From positions 35,588,001 through 35,652,000 of the forward strand of contig JBANAY010000003.1 of assembly GCA_037952775.1 (NCBI GenBank): DNA of 64,000 nucleotides, given 5' to 3'. The notes under the pieces were generated by a model. The model was not told the DNA's origin and searched no databases. It saw only the letters and a list, made by a program, of their open reading frames with translations. The stretch's first letter is position 1; every line of letters begins with the position of its first letter. Positions 18,054 to 30,688 of this stretch are shown here, piece after piece. The DNA comes from Clonostachys chloroleuca (lineage: Eukaryota; Ascomycota; Sordariomycetes; Hypocreales; Bionectriaceae). A program made the translations under genes and the position numbers.

Positions 18054-19308
18054 ATTGTTAATTTGAAAATACCCAGGCCTGTTGGCCACTCTCTAATATT
18101 AGAACAAAGGCCTAGCCAGGACAGTATTTGGAAAATCCCGAGAACTATCGTCGACGGTCTTCGGTGTTTTGATAGCACTGTCACCCAAATTGGCACCGAC
18201 GTCCTTATAGACGAATTGGCCCAGTCTCGACTATGCGAAAATGCCGTTGTGATAATAATCGTAAGCTCGTTACAAATGATTTGAGCGTCCTAATTCCTCT
18301 CCATTCTTCATCTGCTAACACCACGACGTGCGACGACACTTATATATCATGTTTCGTATCCAACCTCGAATATTTCGTCTGCCTACTCTGCCCTCCCGAC
18401 GGCAGTGGCTAACCACCCTGATCTCCGTGGCTAACTGCTAGCTCTGCGCTCTATCCAAGCGGCAGCCAATCGCATTGTTGCAATCCGATACGAAAGCTAG
18501 TGCATATCGCGCGCCGTGCGATGGCTCCATCTGTCTCAGCCGTACTCGTCGTATCGTTTTCCAGACCGAGCTCCAGCTGCTTTCTGATTCGCTGCTGCCT
18601 CCTTGCCGTAGCGGCGCCCAACAAACTCGGGCAGTCGGCCCAGGGATCAGGTGCGCCCAGGGTCTGATATTTCGCTTCGGTTGAATCAAGCATGGGGCTC
18701 TGCTTGGATTTGACGGCCGCCTAGGGCTGAATCCAACGTTTGAATGATGATAACGTAGGCAAGGTAAATACGCCCGACTTGTGATGTGATTCCTGTCATC
18801 CCAGAAGCTGAAGTCGCACACTCATCCACTCATCCTCACATCTGGGCATCACTACATGAAATTTCAGTAGATAGTCTCTTGAAGTGTCTTATAAAGTGAG
18901 TTGGATAGTTTGTGCATTCTACCATTATACACAAAATGCGAAATCGTGCATCCCATCGTGAAGTTGCTATGCAATATTAACCCAATCCTCCATACATTAA
19001 ATTATAAAGCCATCTCCCTTTACTCCGTATCTCGTATGATGCACTGGAGGCTAATGAAACCAAGCCTCAAGAAATGCTAATCGCCGCTCGAAAATGGTAA
19101 AGTGCGATATTAGGGTCCACCCATCAAATAAACAAGCACGGCCAGCGCACATGGTCAACTTACACCAGCCGTCCACATCGGTACAACCTGCCCAGGGCTC
19201 TTCTTTATGATTGGCTTTGGGGTTGTTACAGAAATGAAATGGGCGGGGGTTTGAGTCGCATCTGATAGTGGGCTAAGTTCAGGTACAGCAACGGCGGGCA
19301 GGCCTTTG
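18054..19308. other. Intergenic, no gene seen
   Basis: Between the RTA1-like gene 5' end and the Inp1 3' end. It has only frames of up to about 127 codons with no recognisable content, and probably includes the RTA1-like promoter. Confidence 0.4.
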
Positions 19309-21067
19309 CTAGTCGATTTGCTCGTCGTCGTCTGAGAGATCCCAGTGCACCGGGATCTGTTCACCATCTTCATCATACCCGACATCCTGCCCCCTCCACT
19401 CTCCCGCAATAATCCTGGCAGCAATTCTGAGCATGAGTTTAATAAGGTAGGCTGGCGGGCCCAGTAGAATTTCGACTGTCTTGGCCAGGATAAACAGCGG
19501 CAGGCTCCTTGCCTGTTCTAGGAAGCCCATGCCCAGAACAGCTTGATACTGGTCAACATTATTGTTCGGTGTAGGAATAGAAGCATTCCCGTTTCCACCA
19601 GTTGGAATATCCGACTCTGATTTTTTCGAGCGATGTCTAGCCCGTCGCCTGACGAAAGACTGTCTAATTTCCAACGCGGTTGATGAGGATACCCCTGAAT
19701 TGGCACTGAACTTCTGCCCAAGAGGGATGGTGCTTGAATTATCAACGGATTCCCAAGATTTGACACTATGGAAGGAGTCTTGAGACGGGGAGGGCGAAAT
19801 ACGGCCAGAGGCCTCACTGTCATCGAGTTCCACGAGGTTGTCGCCACTATTCTCCAGGATAGTTTCAGGAACCGCTCGGCGGGGTTGAGACGTTGAATGT
19901 GTGGGGAAGAGGGGAGCACTAAGCGCACGCTCCAAGGGTTTCACACCGTCAATCGCATGATGTTCCATTTGTCCATCAAACTGTTCTGGCCTTACTTCAG
20001 TTAGGTCGTTCCAGATCGAGGCTGCTGTATTGTCGGTGAAGGGATCCCTTGGCGCAATCGGCACAGTATCTGTCACAGAGCGAGACTGTATATCCTCGAC
20101 TATTCTCGAAACCACTGGAGACTCATCGAGTTTGGAGTCAGTTTCGCCAGTGATTCCCGAGATTAGTGGTCCATGTGCCGCAGAACCTTCCACGCCCAAT
20201 AGTAAATCTAAGGAGCGACGCGATCCTGCCATTGAGAGCGGATGATCATCCGACAACATCGATCGTAACCCGAGGCCTCTGATGTTACAGGTACCCAAAT
20301 CATAGCCTTGAGAGCGGCGACGCCCACTAGAGTCGAACAATGTTCTCGCTATCTGGGGGGAGGCGGGAGAGCCCAGCTCGGGTGTCACAATGCCCATCAT
20401 AGGTCCTGAATTCGGTGTATGCTTCGGCGTCCAGGCTTTCTTTATCGTAGGGGTGGTGGGCTCCTCAACCTCCACGGTGAATGAACGTTTGAAAGGACAG
20501 TATGTTTTCTCAAATTGCAAGATCATACCCAACACTTCTCTCAAGGCGTCGGGTGTGCTCCTGTCACCTGAATCCCAAGACTCCTGCAGTTCTATTCTCC
20601 AATAATTCGGGCGTCGGATCTGCAAGACAAACACCGTGTTCTCTTCGTCTATACACCAACATTGGCTCTTTGGTAGTATGGGCTGCAGAGCAGAACCACA
20701 GCTCAAGAATGCGACCGATCCGGGAGCTCGGTATATGCGTAGAGAAGCTGATAATCCGTCTCAGCAGTGCTCAACTGTGTCGCGAAATCGGAGAGAGGGG
20801 AAGCGGCTTACCGACAGCGAGTGTCCTCTCCACTGGAGAACTAGCCAACAGGGTGCCCGCTTCCTCGCGAGCGGCGTCCGTATTTTGAAGCAGGGCCTTG
20901 CCCGAGCTAGTGAAAGCTACTATCTTAACGTTGGGGTGGTAGTAGAGCGTCTCTACGGGGTCGTCAGCGGGAGGGTGCTCGGCGGTATGCGGTCGTGGTG
21001 TCACCGGGGCGCTGGCGACCCGACGAGGAGCCCGGAATCCTGGGGGTCGAACCTCCGGGGAATCCAT
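19309..21067 (-). CDS. inp1: Inheritance of peroxisomes protein 1 (Inp1)
   Basis: Peripheral peroxisomal protein that tethers peroxisomes to the cell cortex so that mother cells keep some. Family signatures lie near the N-terminus: VETLYYHPNVKIVAF, ASPVERTLAV, LRIYRAPGSVAFLSCGSALQPILPKSQCWC and VFVLQIRRPNYWRIEL. The middle is long and Ser/Pro-rich. The C-terminus has a hydrophobic segment (LPLFILAKTVEILLGPPAYLIKLML) and an acidic tail. Two exons, 20812-21067 and 19309-20747, are joined across a 64-nt intron (GTAAGC..CAG); the total is 564 residues. It is divergently transcribed from the membrane-protein gene at 21703 with 635 nt between starts. The family call rests on the N-terminal motif. 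Confidence 0.87.
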
Positions 21068-21702
21068 GATGGTCGAGGCGGAGGATGTTTAGGACTGGGA
21101 AGGGCGCAATGCGAGCCGAGTCCAGTCATGCAAGCGCATCGTGACAGGGCTAGAATGTCAATGTGGGCCTTTCCATCACCGGCAATGAATGGATATTTCT
21201 TTCCGCTTTGAATATTCCAGGTGCCTCCAAGTCCGGAGAGAGCAAACGAACCGGTCGATGTCAGGTCGTGTAGCTTGACGGCAACCACGCAAGTCGGTGA
21301 TAGGTAGCTGAGGACAGTCGCGGCACAGGGGTGGCTGAGGGCGAGAAAGCGAGGGGCTGAGACCAGACCACTGTGGCGCGTGACCTTCCTTGGCGATAAG
21401 ATACCTACCCTCCCGAACTGTCGGCGCATCTCCCGCCCTAGTTAGTTGCCTGCATGTCCCCAGCAGGTGCTGACGTCAACAAGTGGCTGTCAACCCACCT
21501 CGCCTCGTACCTAAATATTCAAACGTCAATATATTCTGGTACAGATCCCGGATACATCACCCGGTAAATCGCTGCATACCATTGTGCTCTTTAGGGAAGC
21601 AATCCCTGAGCTGCTGTTCCACAGAGTCGCTGCTACCTTCACATCCCGCTCCCTTCGAACGACCATCAATTTTGCACCTAGCAGCTTCGCCCTAGCTTCA
21701 TC
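21068..21702. promoter_or_regulatory. Divergent promoter, Inp1 / membrane protein
   Basis: 635 nt separate the two start codons, so both promoters must lie here. I could not assign a specific factor site. Confidence 0.45.
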
Positions 21703-23060
21703 ATGGCGGGGGATTCGGGCGACAAGCTCCACGAGCAGACCGAAAAGCTGAAAAAAGTGGTTGACGACAACATTGACAAGGAAAAGCTCAAGAAAGCTTT
21801 TGATTTGTCATTTTGATCTCAATGCCGTTCTACGTGGAATGCAGCTCACTCTAGTTGGGGGTATGTATAAGTACGAGCTCGTGAGGACGCACAACCAATA
21901 ACTAATATTGTAACCTCACAATATAGCCCATAGAGCGTTACAAAATCCAGAGCTTTTCTCAAATGATCATTACAAACAGGCTGCGATGGCAGTTGCCGTC
22001 GGTATTGGAATCCGAGTTCTGGTGTCGCTACCTGTGAGCAACCTAGCGCAGCTTATCAAACCTATTCTACTTGACAGTATGACTGACATGTACATTTAGT
22101 TTTTCTTCCTGAGAATATCTCTCTGGGTTTTATCGCGATTTCTTAACCCGGAATCCGTCCAGTGGTATGAATCAGTCATCCATGGTTTCAACTTTATCGA
22201 AGAATCTGTCCTCCAAGTTCCTTTCTTTCTCATGACTCTCATGCGTTACATGGTTCCTACATTGGATAATCTGTACGTCTTACTCACTCCGAGATTTCCT
22301 TGTTCCCGAAACAATATCTAACATATTATCGAAAAGGTTCATGAAGTCTTTGAGATGGGTTGATATGACATACGTCAAGAAGCATGAACATGAAAAGCCC
22401 GACAAACTACGGGACCTCTACTACCCGAATCTCAAGACTTACAAAGTGAAAGATGGGAGCACGCATTCTGACAGTACAGCTGAGGCTATTACAAATTTTG
22501 TTCTACGATTTGCCAAGAGAGGCCTGATATCTCTGGCTGTCTTTCTCCTGTCATACGTTCCATACATCGGCCGCTTTGTTCTCCCTGCTGCCAGTTTTTA
22601 CACCTTCAACAAAGCTGTCGGCCTCGGTCCTGCTTCTGTCATATTCGGAACTGGTATTTTTCTGCCCAAGCGCTACCTGGTTGTCTTCCTTCAGTCATAC
22701 TTCTCTTCCAGAAGCTTGATGCGAGAACTTTTAGAGCCCTACTTTGCACGCATCCACTTCACCAAGCAGCAGAAAAAGAAGTGGTTTCGTAATCGCGAGG
22801 GAGTTCTCTTCGGGTTCGGCCTAGGTTTCTATATCCTAGTCAAGGTCCCCCTAGTCGGTGTGCTTATTTACGGCATCGCTGAGGCTTCGACGGCGTACCT
22901 GATCACGAAGATCACCGATCCCCCGCCCAACCCTGACAAGATGGATGAGTTCACTGAAAGTCAACAGATTTGGACAAACAAGCATGAGTTCTTGAGTATG
23001 GATCTGGCTCAAATTGATCACATACATCGCAAGAATAGCCAGAGCAGTCCTTCGACCTAA
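21703..23060 (+). CDS. Multi-span membrane protein, UsgS-like (apparent frameshift)
   Basis: About 386 residues. It has a charged, helical N-terminus (MAGDSGDKLHEQTEKLKKVV), then FDLNAVLRG and AHRALQNPELF, and several hydrophobic segments (AVAVGIGIRVLVSLP, LISLAVFLLSYVPYIGRFV, VLFGFGLGFYILVKVPLVGVLIYG). Resembles fungal proteins annotated 'transmembrane protein UsgS', from memory; its function is unknown to me. Exons: 21703-21860, 21927-22033, 22100-22272 and 22337-23060, with introns of 66, 66 and 64 nt. From the ATG at 21703 the frame stops at 21814 after a run of four T (21811-21814). Dropping one T joins it to the conserved frame and gives 387 codons. Otherwise the first usable ATG is 21839, with a shorter N-terminus. 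Confidence 0.72.
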
Positions 23061-23411
23061 AACATGTTGACTAATAGCAGGGAAACGGCGGGTTATTGAG
23101 TTACCACCGACTCTCCGCCTGCTAAAGGAAGTATTCAAGGACGAACAGAAATGGCCTTCGTTCATCTGCATTCAAACATACAAAATTCATGTGGCCCCCA
23201 GGGGTCTACCTTGATAAGTGCAATTTCATAATATGGCATGATCAACTTGTATAATAAAGAGAAGGATATCATCATTTTAGTGAGGTGGTGATCTCAGCAA
23301 AGACGGGAAGAAAAGTCAAGATGATTGATGTATGATAAGGTTTCATAAAAATGATTATGTAGACCCCATTCCATGAAATCGTGATGATAGTGGGAAAACA
23401 TGGATCTATCA
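23061..23411. other. Convergent 3' region
   Basis: Shared 3' flank of the UsgS-like gene and OTU1. It contains an AATAAA-like sequence near 23252, usable as a polyadenylation signal for the plus-strand gene. No gene is seen. Confidence 0.4.
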
Positions 23412-24674
23412 TCACCGATCGGGGATTATTGAGAACTTCTTGTGCCCAGTATCTAGGCGGTGCTGCCGGATTGCCTTTTCCCCTTGACCCATGAAATCAC
23501 AGGTGCTCGTATCACAACGGCGGAGCACATTTTCTTCCGAATCCTTGATTTCGCTAAGCTCCATGTGCCCTGTCTCCGAAGCATGCTGACTACCAGCTGC
23601 TTGACCGCTGCCAATCCAGTTACACCCAGGAACATCACACTTCAGCACCAGGCCATCGGTGTCAGTGTAGTAATGTGCTTCATTGAGCTTTCGGACCAAT
23701 TCCTTCGTTTTCTCGAGAACCTCATCATCGGTCGTGGGCCATATTGTCCGGTCCATCTCAGGCGGGTATGATGTGCTGGTGTGAGGATAGTCCGAGACCG
23801 ACAATGCCACCCGGTCGTAGTGCACTCCGGAGAAGCAAAGAATACAACGCTCTTGCTTGTCCTCTCCAAAGTTTATCAAGTTCTGGGCCTATGTTCCGTG
23901 TCAGCGAATGATCTAACATATGCCGAAAGTTCATTGCACATACCTGGACATCAAATGTGCAGATCTGGATCTCAAATATCGAAGACAAAATACTCAACTC
24001 AATGCCACCGCCCCATCTATCAGGATCCTGGATGCTACGACAGTACTGAGAAGGAGGGGAGCCCAAAACGGCCTCAGTGTAGGTATCCGGGTGCTCTAGA
24101 ATGTACTCTGCCATCATGCGCCGTAGCTGGTGAGCGGGCAGTTGATTCGGTAGCGCACCACCAAACGCCGTGAATAAACAACTGTTATCGCTCGGCATGA
24201 CGCGTAGTACTATCAGAGCAAATAGGAACCAAACAGTCAGCAAATTTCTTCAAACGGTGGACCGATAAGCACCTAGTGCGCCTGAAACCTACATAGAGTG
24301 CCTTCCTTTTCAACCCACGGCACGTTGATATCCTCTGGCTTCTCGCTCGCTTCAGGGTTGGAAGCAGGAGGACGGCTTTTCTTGCTGGTTGCAGGCGCAG
24401 AAGGCGCAGAAGGTGCAGAATACACCGGCGAGATCGGCCTCGCCTCGTCTGGAACAATCGTAAATGTCTCTCCGTGTAGCCCAAGTGATCTTGCTGGCTT
24501 GTCCCCATCTTCCTCCAAGTTGAGCAGTTTCATTGCCATGGGAGGCCCATACTTGACGGAGAAGCTGGTGATTCCGGACTGTGAGCGAAGCTCGTCGAAT
24601 AGCGCCTGGACAGTGGCATCGTCGCCAAGCTCGAGCGTACCACTCCCTGCCGGGCCTCTATATCTAGCTCTCAT
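23412..24674 (-). CDS. otu1: Ubiquitin thioesterase OTU1 (YOD1 family)
   Basis: OTU-family deubiquitinase that works with Cdc48/p97 in ER-associated degradation. Residues 1-90 form a ubiquitin-like/UBX-like fold (MRARYRGPAGSGTLEL..). The OTU core has the Cys box PSDNSCLFTAFGGAL (Asp135, Cys138) and the His box SGVHYDRV (His237). The C-terminus carries two C2H2 fingers with C-X4-C-X12-H-X5-H spacing (C298, C303, H316, H322 and C339, C344, H357, H363). Exons: 24293-24674, 23944-24209 and 23412-23882; introns of 83 and 61 nt; 372 residues. It is divergent from the RSC gene (899 nt between starts). Confidence 0.94.
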
Positions 24675-25573
24675 GGCGAGTTTCCTGTGATGCTGCCACG
24701 CTGTGTCCTAGCTCTGAAATGAGTGTGCGTGAGTGGAAAAGCCAGCGCGAGTTACGCTGTCACTCGGCAAAGGCAACAGCGATGATGTGAATCAAGCTAT
24801 TCAAAGATGCGATGAATGGTATCTCAGCAGATAGGGCGCTAGTCTCCGGGGCGCGTGACTTCCTCTGAGGTAACGAGGAGCTGCGATTTAGTCGGGCAGA
24901 TAGCCTTAAAGTTGAGGGTTGGGAGAAAAGTGGGAGGTTATGCTCTAAACTTCAGTAGACATGCATGAATGACAAAAAGTGCTAGCAACTGTGTGTAACC
25001 ATCTAGAGAAAGCAAATGGAGTTTCGGCTTCATCAAGTTGGGATCTATGACTAATGAAGGGGCAGAAAAAGAGCACAATGTCCAGATGCGCTGGCTTCTA
25101 TCACATTCCTTGGCCTTCCCAGGTGTTGTGTCCACATGATACAATAGGAGAGGAGCAGAAAGTACTACCACCAGCAGGCATGGCTTGTCTGATACCCAGC
25201 TGTAGTACCATTCGATCTGCGAGTGTCCACCGCCTGCGCATCATGCTCATGCTAATAATAAAGGCTCAAGCCGGACGCACAAGTTACCAAAGGCACTGGT
25301 CTGAGTCTCAAAAACCCCACACCCACATCCAGTTACGGGGCCAGAGGTGCTTAGTCATCGTGATCCCCAGCTTTCTTGTCATATCCGTCCACCATCCACC
25401 CTCCCCCGTCCAGTCGCAAATCGGCTGTCCCAGACGCGTCGAGATCCGCAAACGATTGTTCAACTCCAATTCCAACCCGCAAATATTGTCTAGCAGGGGG
25501 CGGCTCCAGCCTGTTGCAAGCGCAAACTGGGTGCGACCGTGTTTAGCTGCCTTTTCCCACTGCGACGCCCATC
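24675..25573. promoter_or_regulatory. Divergent promoter, OTU1 / RSC subunit
   Basis: 899 nt separate two start codons that point away from each other. The half nearest the RSC gene has an open frame (25054-25677) that overlaps the true start in another frame and looks like chance. Confidence 0.4.
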
Positions 25574-28500
25574 ATGTCCACACGACGAGCTGCAGCTGCC
25601 GAGGCTTCCAAGGTCCAGGACCCCGACAACGCCAATGGAGACGTGGAGATGCGCGATGGCGCCGACCCCGCGTCTGATGTAGATTCTGAGGGAGACAGCA
25701 ATGGCGAAGGTGACGAAGAGGAGGACGAGGATGAGGATCCCAGTCGCGGTCTCCTGCGAATGATTCAAGATGTGTCCACATACCTGTGCAGCTTTGAAGA
25801 AGAGTAAGGCAGCATCCACGAATCGCGAATATCAGGTTCCATTCTGACCTCAAGTTTGCAGTGGCGAAGAGCTTGCAGCCGGTTTCCAACGCATCCCCAA
25901 TCGTCGCGTGCTTCCCGACTATTTCGAAGTGATATCGGATCCAATTGCATTCAGCACAATTCGGGTAGGTTTTGTGGCGCATCGCATCTCACCACATTGC
26001 ATTGGTCCAAACAGAGCACCAGGCTAATCAGATCTTGAAAATAGAGCAAAATCCTACGAAAACAGTACACGTCCTTTCCTGAATTTGTCAGAGATGTTGC
26101 TCAAATTTGCCACAATGCGCAAGTTTACAATCGACCCTCTGCTCCCATCTTTGGCGCCGCCGTCCGTCTGAGAGATCTCTTCAAACAGAGGCTCAGTGAG
26201 CTTGTTGCCAAGGGTAAGATTACGGCTGAGGAGGCAGAATTGCCGGATCTAGGAGAGCTGCCACCCGTAGAGGATTCACCCCCGCCCACAGGCGAAACCG
26301 ACGACGAAGAAGACGAGGACGACGAGGATGAGGAAGAGGATGAAGAGGAAGATGACGACGATGACGATGACTCGGATCATGATGGTGGACGGCGTCGAAG
26401 GGGTCGTAGGGGCCGCCCATTTTCAAGTCGCCAAGACTTCGACGACGACGCACACAAGGCGCGTGGACGTCCACCGTCGGTTCTGACCCCTACTGAGGCC
26501 CGGATTTCTTCAATTCTGCGCGGCTTGAGAAAATCGAAGGATGAAGATGGTTCTCTACTTATCTTGCCTTTCGAAAAGCTTCCTGACAAGGCTGCACTAC
26601 CGGACTATTATCAAACAATCCTAAATCCAATTGCTATGGATCACATCAAGAAGAAGGCGAAACGGAAGAAGTATCAGCATGTTGACCACGCCATGGCTGA
26701 TATCGAGCGCATGTTTGAGAACGCCAAGCTGTACAACGAAGACGACAGCCCACTTTTCAAGGCAGCTGTTGAGCTGCAGCTACAAGCACGTGTCCTCGCT
26801 CTGCAGGAAAAGGCTAGGCCAGATGATGACTTCAGAGACGAAGATGGGAAGCTTCCTCTTTCTGAGATAGTATACAACGGCGAACAATGGAGAGTTGGTG
26901 AGTTTGGCAACCCCAGCCAGATTGAATGCATGATCACTGACATAAGCTTGCAGGTGACTGGGTCCATATCCGAAACGCCAACGATCTCGGCAAGCCTATC
27001 GTTGCGCAGATCTATAGAACTTGGCAGGATCGCGAGGGCCAGCGATGGATCAATGCATGCTGGTACTATCGACCAGAACAAACCGTGCACCGAGTGGACA
27101 AGTTCTTCTTCGAGCATGAAGTGGTCAAAACCGGACAATATCGAGATCACCGGATCGAGGATGTCCTCGACCGATGCTTTGTCATGTTCATCACCCGCTT
27201 TGGCCGCGGTCGTCCACGGGGATTCCCTCCTGATAAGGCGATATATGTGTGTGAGTCGCGGTACAACGAGGAGCGATTTTCCTTCAACAAGATCAAAACC
27301 TGGGCGAGCTGCGTGCCAGATGAAGTCCGAGAGAAAGATTACGAGATGGATCTGTTTGACGCGCCATATCGAATGCGCAAACTGCCGAGCCCAATCAAAC
27401 ACCTATTGCGGGAAGACGCGAAGGAAACTGATGACCTGCCGAAGCCAACGTGGGGAAGCCCCAACGCACCACCGATCGTCGGGGCCGTCCATCGCCGACC
27501 ACGAGAACCCAATGTAAGTGAACTCAAATCCTCCCATCGAACCAATATTCTTCAAATCCTCGTTTCCTTGTGTGCAACATGGCTATCACGTCCAGCATTT
27601 TTCTGCATTAGCAGGAGATGCGACTGCCAACATAATTCAGCCACCCTATATTCACCCAGCCACAACACCCCCTTGTCGCATTTTTTGGGGCCTCAGGCCA
27701 AGAACACGCAAACTTCTCTTCCTCGCCTTATCTCACCAAACACCCGTGTCTACAACGCCTCAGCATCTCAACGTCGTGACCCAAAATACTAATACGGCCA
27801 TAAACAGGATTCGCCGCCACCTGAGCCTATACCCTCTGCCGTGCCTGCACCTCTCATAACAGAGAATCATATTGACGCTGCCAGGCGGCAATCTGCCACG
27901 TTTTCTGCAGTAACCTTCCCTGGTGATTACCAAGGATTTCGTGGTCATCATCAGGCGTTCGCTCATGCAGTTCCATCACCATCGTCACATCACCAGTTTC
28001 CAGTACACATGACGTCTCAATTCCGGCCTGCCACGCCTGCTGGGGCCGGCATGGCTCACATCCAGCAAACGCCCGTGCCTATCCCCCAGCCGCCCCATCA
28101 TGCCGCGCCGTCTCCACCAGTAAATATGAGACCCATACACTACCAGCAACAACCACCGCCCACATATCCTCAGGCGGCACCCAATTTCGTCCAATCTCCT
28201 CACATGAACCACCAAGTGATGCAAAATCAGATGGTGCCTCAATACCAGCAAGGACCGCCGCCAGCAGTACAAAGACCTCCAATGGCTCAAGCACCCAACA
28301 ACGTTATGCCCAACGCCAACATGTACAACCCTCCACGGCCGCCAGAGGTCTACACTCTGCTAGATCCTGTCAATGATGCGCTGCCTGTAGAGCTGCGAAA
28401 GCAGTTTTTGCACGATGACAATGGCCGCGTCCTGTTCTTCACCGCGCCGCCTCTTGACCGCCCCACCAAGGGACTGTCGCCCGAGAGTGCCAAGCTGGAC

Positions 28501-28758
28501 CACAGTGCTAGGTATCTTGCCGGCCGTAAAGAATGGCTCGCTGAGCGCGAAAAGAAACGCAAGGAACGTGATGAGAAGGACACCGAGGCCAACAAGAGAC
28601 TATCTCTTGAAGATGACAGCCGATCTCCACCAGAAGAGTCTGTCTCCTCGCAGGCCACTAGCGCCATGGAAAAGTGGTTCCAGGATTTTGACAGGAACAC
28701 CCAAGTTTGGGAGAAGGCGACAGGGTTGGATGGGTGGCGCCAACCTATCCAGGGGTAA
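25574..28758 (+). CDS. rsc1: RSC chromatin-remodelling subunit, double bromodomain + BAH
   Basis: Nuclear subunit of the RSC (SWI/SNF-type) remodeller; bromodomains bind acetylated histones. The 898-residue model has an acidic N-terminus; bromodomain 1 (residues about 60-170: RRVLPDYFEVISDPIAFSTIR, FPEFVRDVAQICHNAQVYNR); a very acidic linker at about 185-215; bromodomain 2 (about 260-370: LPDKAALPDYYQTILNPIAM, MFENAKLYNEDDSPLF); and a BAH domain (about 396-515: GDWVHIRNANDLGKP, WYYRPEQTVHRVDKFFFEHE). A Gln/Pro-rich region and a charged C-terminus follow. Exons: 25574-25803, 25862-25964, 26045-26897, 26954-27513 and 27808-28758. The fourth intron is 294 nt, long for this window. Rsc1 and Rsc2 cannot be told apart here. 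Confidence 0.92.
26296..26382 (+). repeat. GAN-rich tract coding an acidic run
   Basis: Near-continuous GAA/GAC/GAG/GAT codons encode an Asp/Glu stretch between the two bromodomains. Acidic linkers are common in chromatin proteins; codon mixing suggests an old, protein-level repeat. Confidence 0.75.
27514..27807 (+). other. Long 294-nt intron in the RSC gene
   Basis: Donor GTAAGT, perfect branch site TACTAAT at 27787-27793 and acceptor CAG at 27807. No internal GT..AG pair gives an in-frame extra exon that I could find. Confidence 0.7.
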
Positions 28759-30688
28759 GAAGGACTGTCACATTTTATGCTTTATTACATGCCCGGCGAT
28801 AATGGAACCCAGGTAATGGGACGGGCGTTTTTGGGTTTCGGCGTTGAAAGATGTACGCCCTGGGTGATCTAGGAAATAATCCGGTCCGGGGAGTTGTTCA
28901 GCTCAGGATCAGCCATAAGGTATGCTGCCTGCGTATGTTGGGTTACGGCAGCTAAGATTCAATATCAATTTGCTCTTCTTTCGCCTACTTGCTTTGCATC
29001 TTGTGACATTTGATAGGTCGTTTATTCCAGTTGACGTTGTCCTCCGGCATCGCCATTCAGCAAGTGTCAACTGTGATGTGGGCAATCGCAGGTTGTACAT
29101 TATCAGCAACTGTAATCAATTGACGGCCATTGGTCAATGCAATATTGTATACCAGATTCCTGTGGTCTTGGTGATCAAGTGGGGATCCATGTGCTCCATT
29201 TGCCTATCGCCCGGTCAATAATAGCCTCATGCTTTCTTGGAATCAATAGCGACGGACCAGCAAAGGATACAACCCACAGCAGTCTGTCATGGCCTGCTTG
29301 GGCTGATATCAAGTAGGGAAATTTGGCTGCTGGATGATCGGGGATGAAGAGATTCAAGAGAAGTTCTAGTCGAGCCCATGGATATATTCTCAGCGACAGG
29401 AAAATGGTATACCCGGATTACCGTTTGTCGGAAATAGCTCACCCTGAAGGGAATGGGTGTTCCGAGGCCACCTGCACGCTACTTAATCTAGGTTCTTGGT
29501 TGGTCAGCCTTCAGGTGAGGGGAGTTCACGATTGACAAGTTTATAGAGACAGTGCACCATTGGTGCGTGCGCCTAAGAAGAGTTGGAGTGAAATGGAAAG
29601 GGCTTAGTTGTAGAACGAGTCCCAGGGCCGAGGATACACCATTTTCACAATATTCAAGCGGAAAGGAAAACCTGCCAGTCAAGAGGCCCACAAGCGGAAA
29701 TTCCGAGAAATTGATCAAAGTCGATTTCCTTACCCATCGGAATTCAACATTGCGAGGTGATGGATCATCGGATGCTGCAGGGTAAGCTTATAATAAGAGA
29801 CCAAATTGACTCGGCCGACAAGGATCGGCAGTGGCGGTATCGCCGCCTCTAGGCCGTATCGTAACTCCTAGCGGAATCCGAAGGCCACCCGCCGACTCGG
29901 GCCAACCTCGAACATCGACCGGACGCCGATGAACCGAGGCCAAAGCTCGGTGCAATGCGCAAAATTTTGCAGAATGTGCGGCAAAATCGTATTTCCCAGG
30001 GGGTTTCAGTGGACATATGCAGCTGGGAAATATTACAAGGCGCCCCAAGGCGGGCTGTTCGTGGAGAAACTGCCATAACCCCGGAAACTCGCCGTTGAGG
30101 TTCGGTCACCGTCGCGTACCGAAACCGCAGATTCAGGTCTCCAGCCATTCACAAAATACTTCACGGCAGGTGATTCCAATCGGGGGCCTCTGATACTAAG
30201 ATGTTCTCGCCCAATTGGCCACTCTAGATAGACTGTGCTCTGCCGAACTGTCATGGATGTAGGGACGATTTTGCATCGTGACTGGCTTCACATGCTGGCT
30301 GTACCTTGGTTGGTAATGTAGCCGTGGCTATTTACTTGCCGGCAACAGGAGTCCCCACACGCTGCCGCAACCTACCAGGCCTAGGGAGGAGCACACTGGT
30401 CATGTAGCAGCCGTGCAGGAGTCGTGCGTCGCTAGCAGAAACATGCCAGTGGGCTGTGGAACCACTTATCCGCCTAGAACTTGCCCGCATAGAGAACCTG
30501 CCCAAACAGCGTAGCGCAAATTTAGCAGCATCTGGGCGGGAGCAGCAGGGTGCTTCGGGCCTGTGGAATTGGGGGCACTCCGCAAGGGCAGGGCAGGGTT
30601 TGGAGCCACCTTTGGGCTGTGTGTGGTGGTGGTGGTGCATGCTCCTCCTCAGATGACGGAATGCTGAGGCAAGTTAAGCGCACCTAGG

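Noticed and set aside
25054..25677. 207-codon frame before the RSC gene
   Set aside because: Overlaps the true RSC start in another frame; no motif, and lies where the promoter and leader should be.
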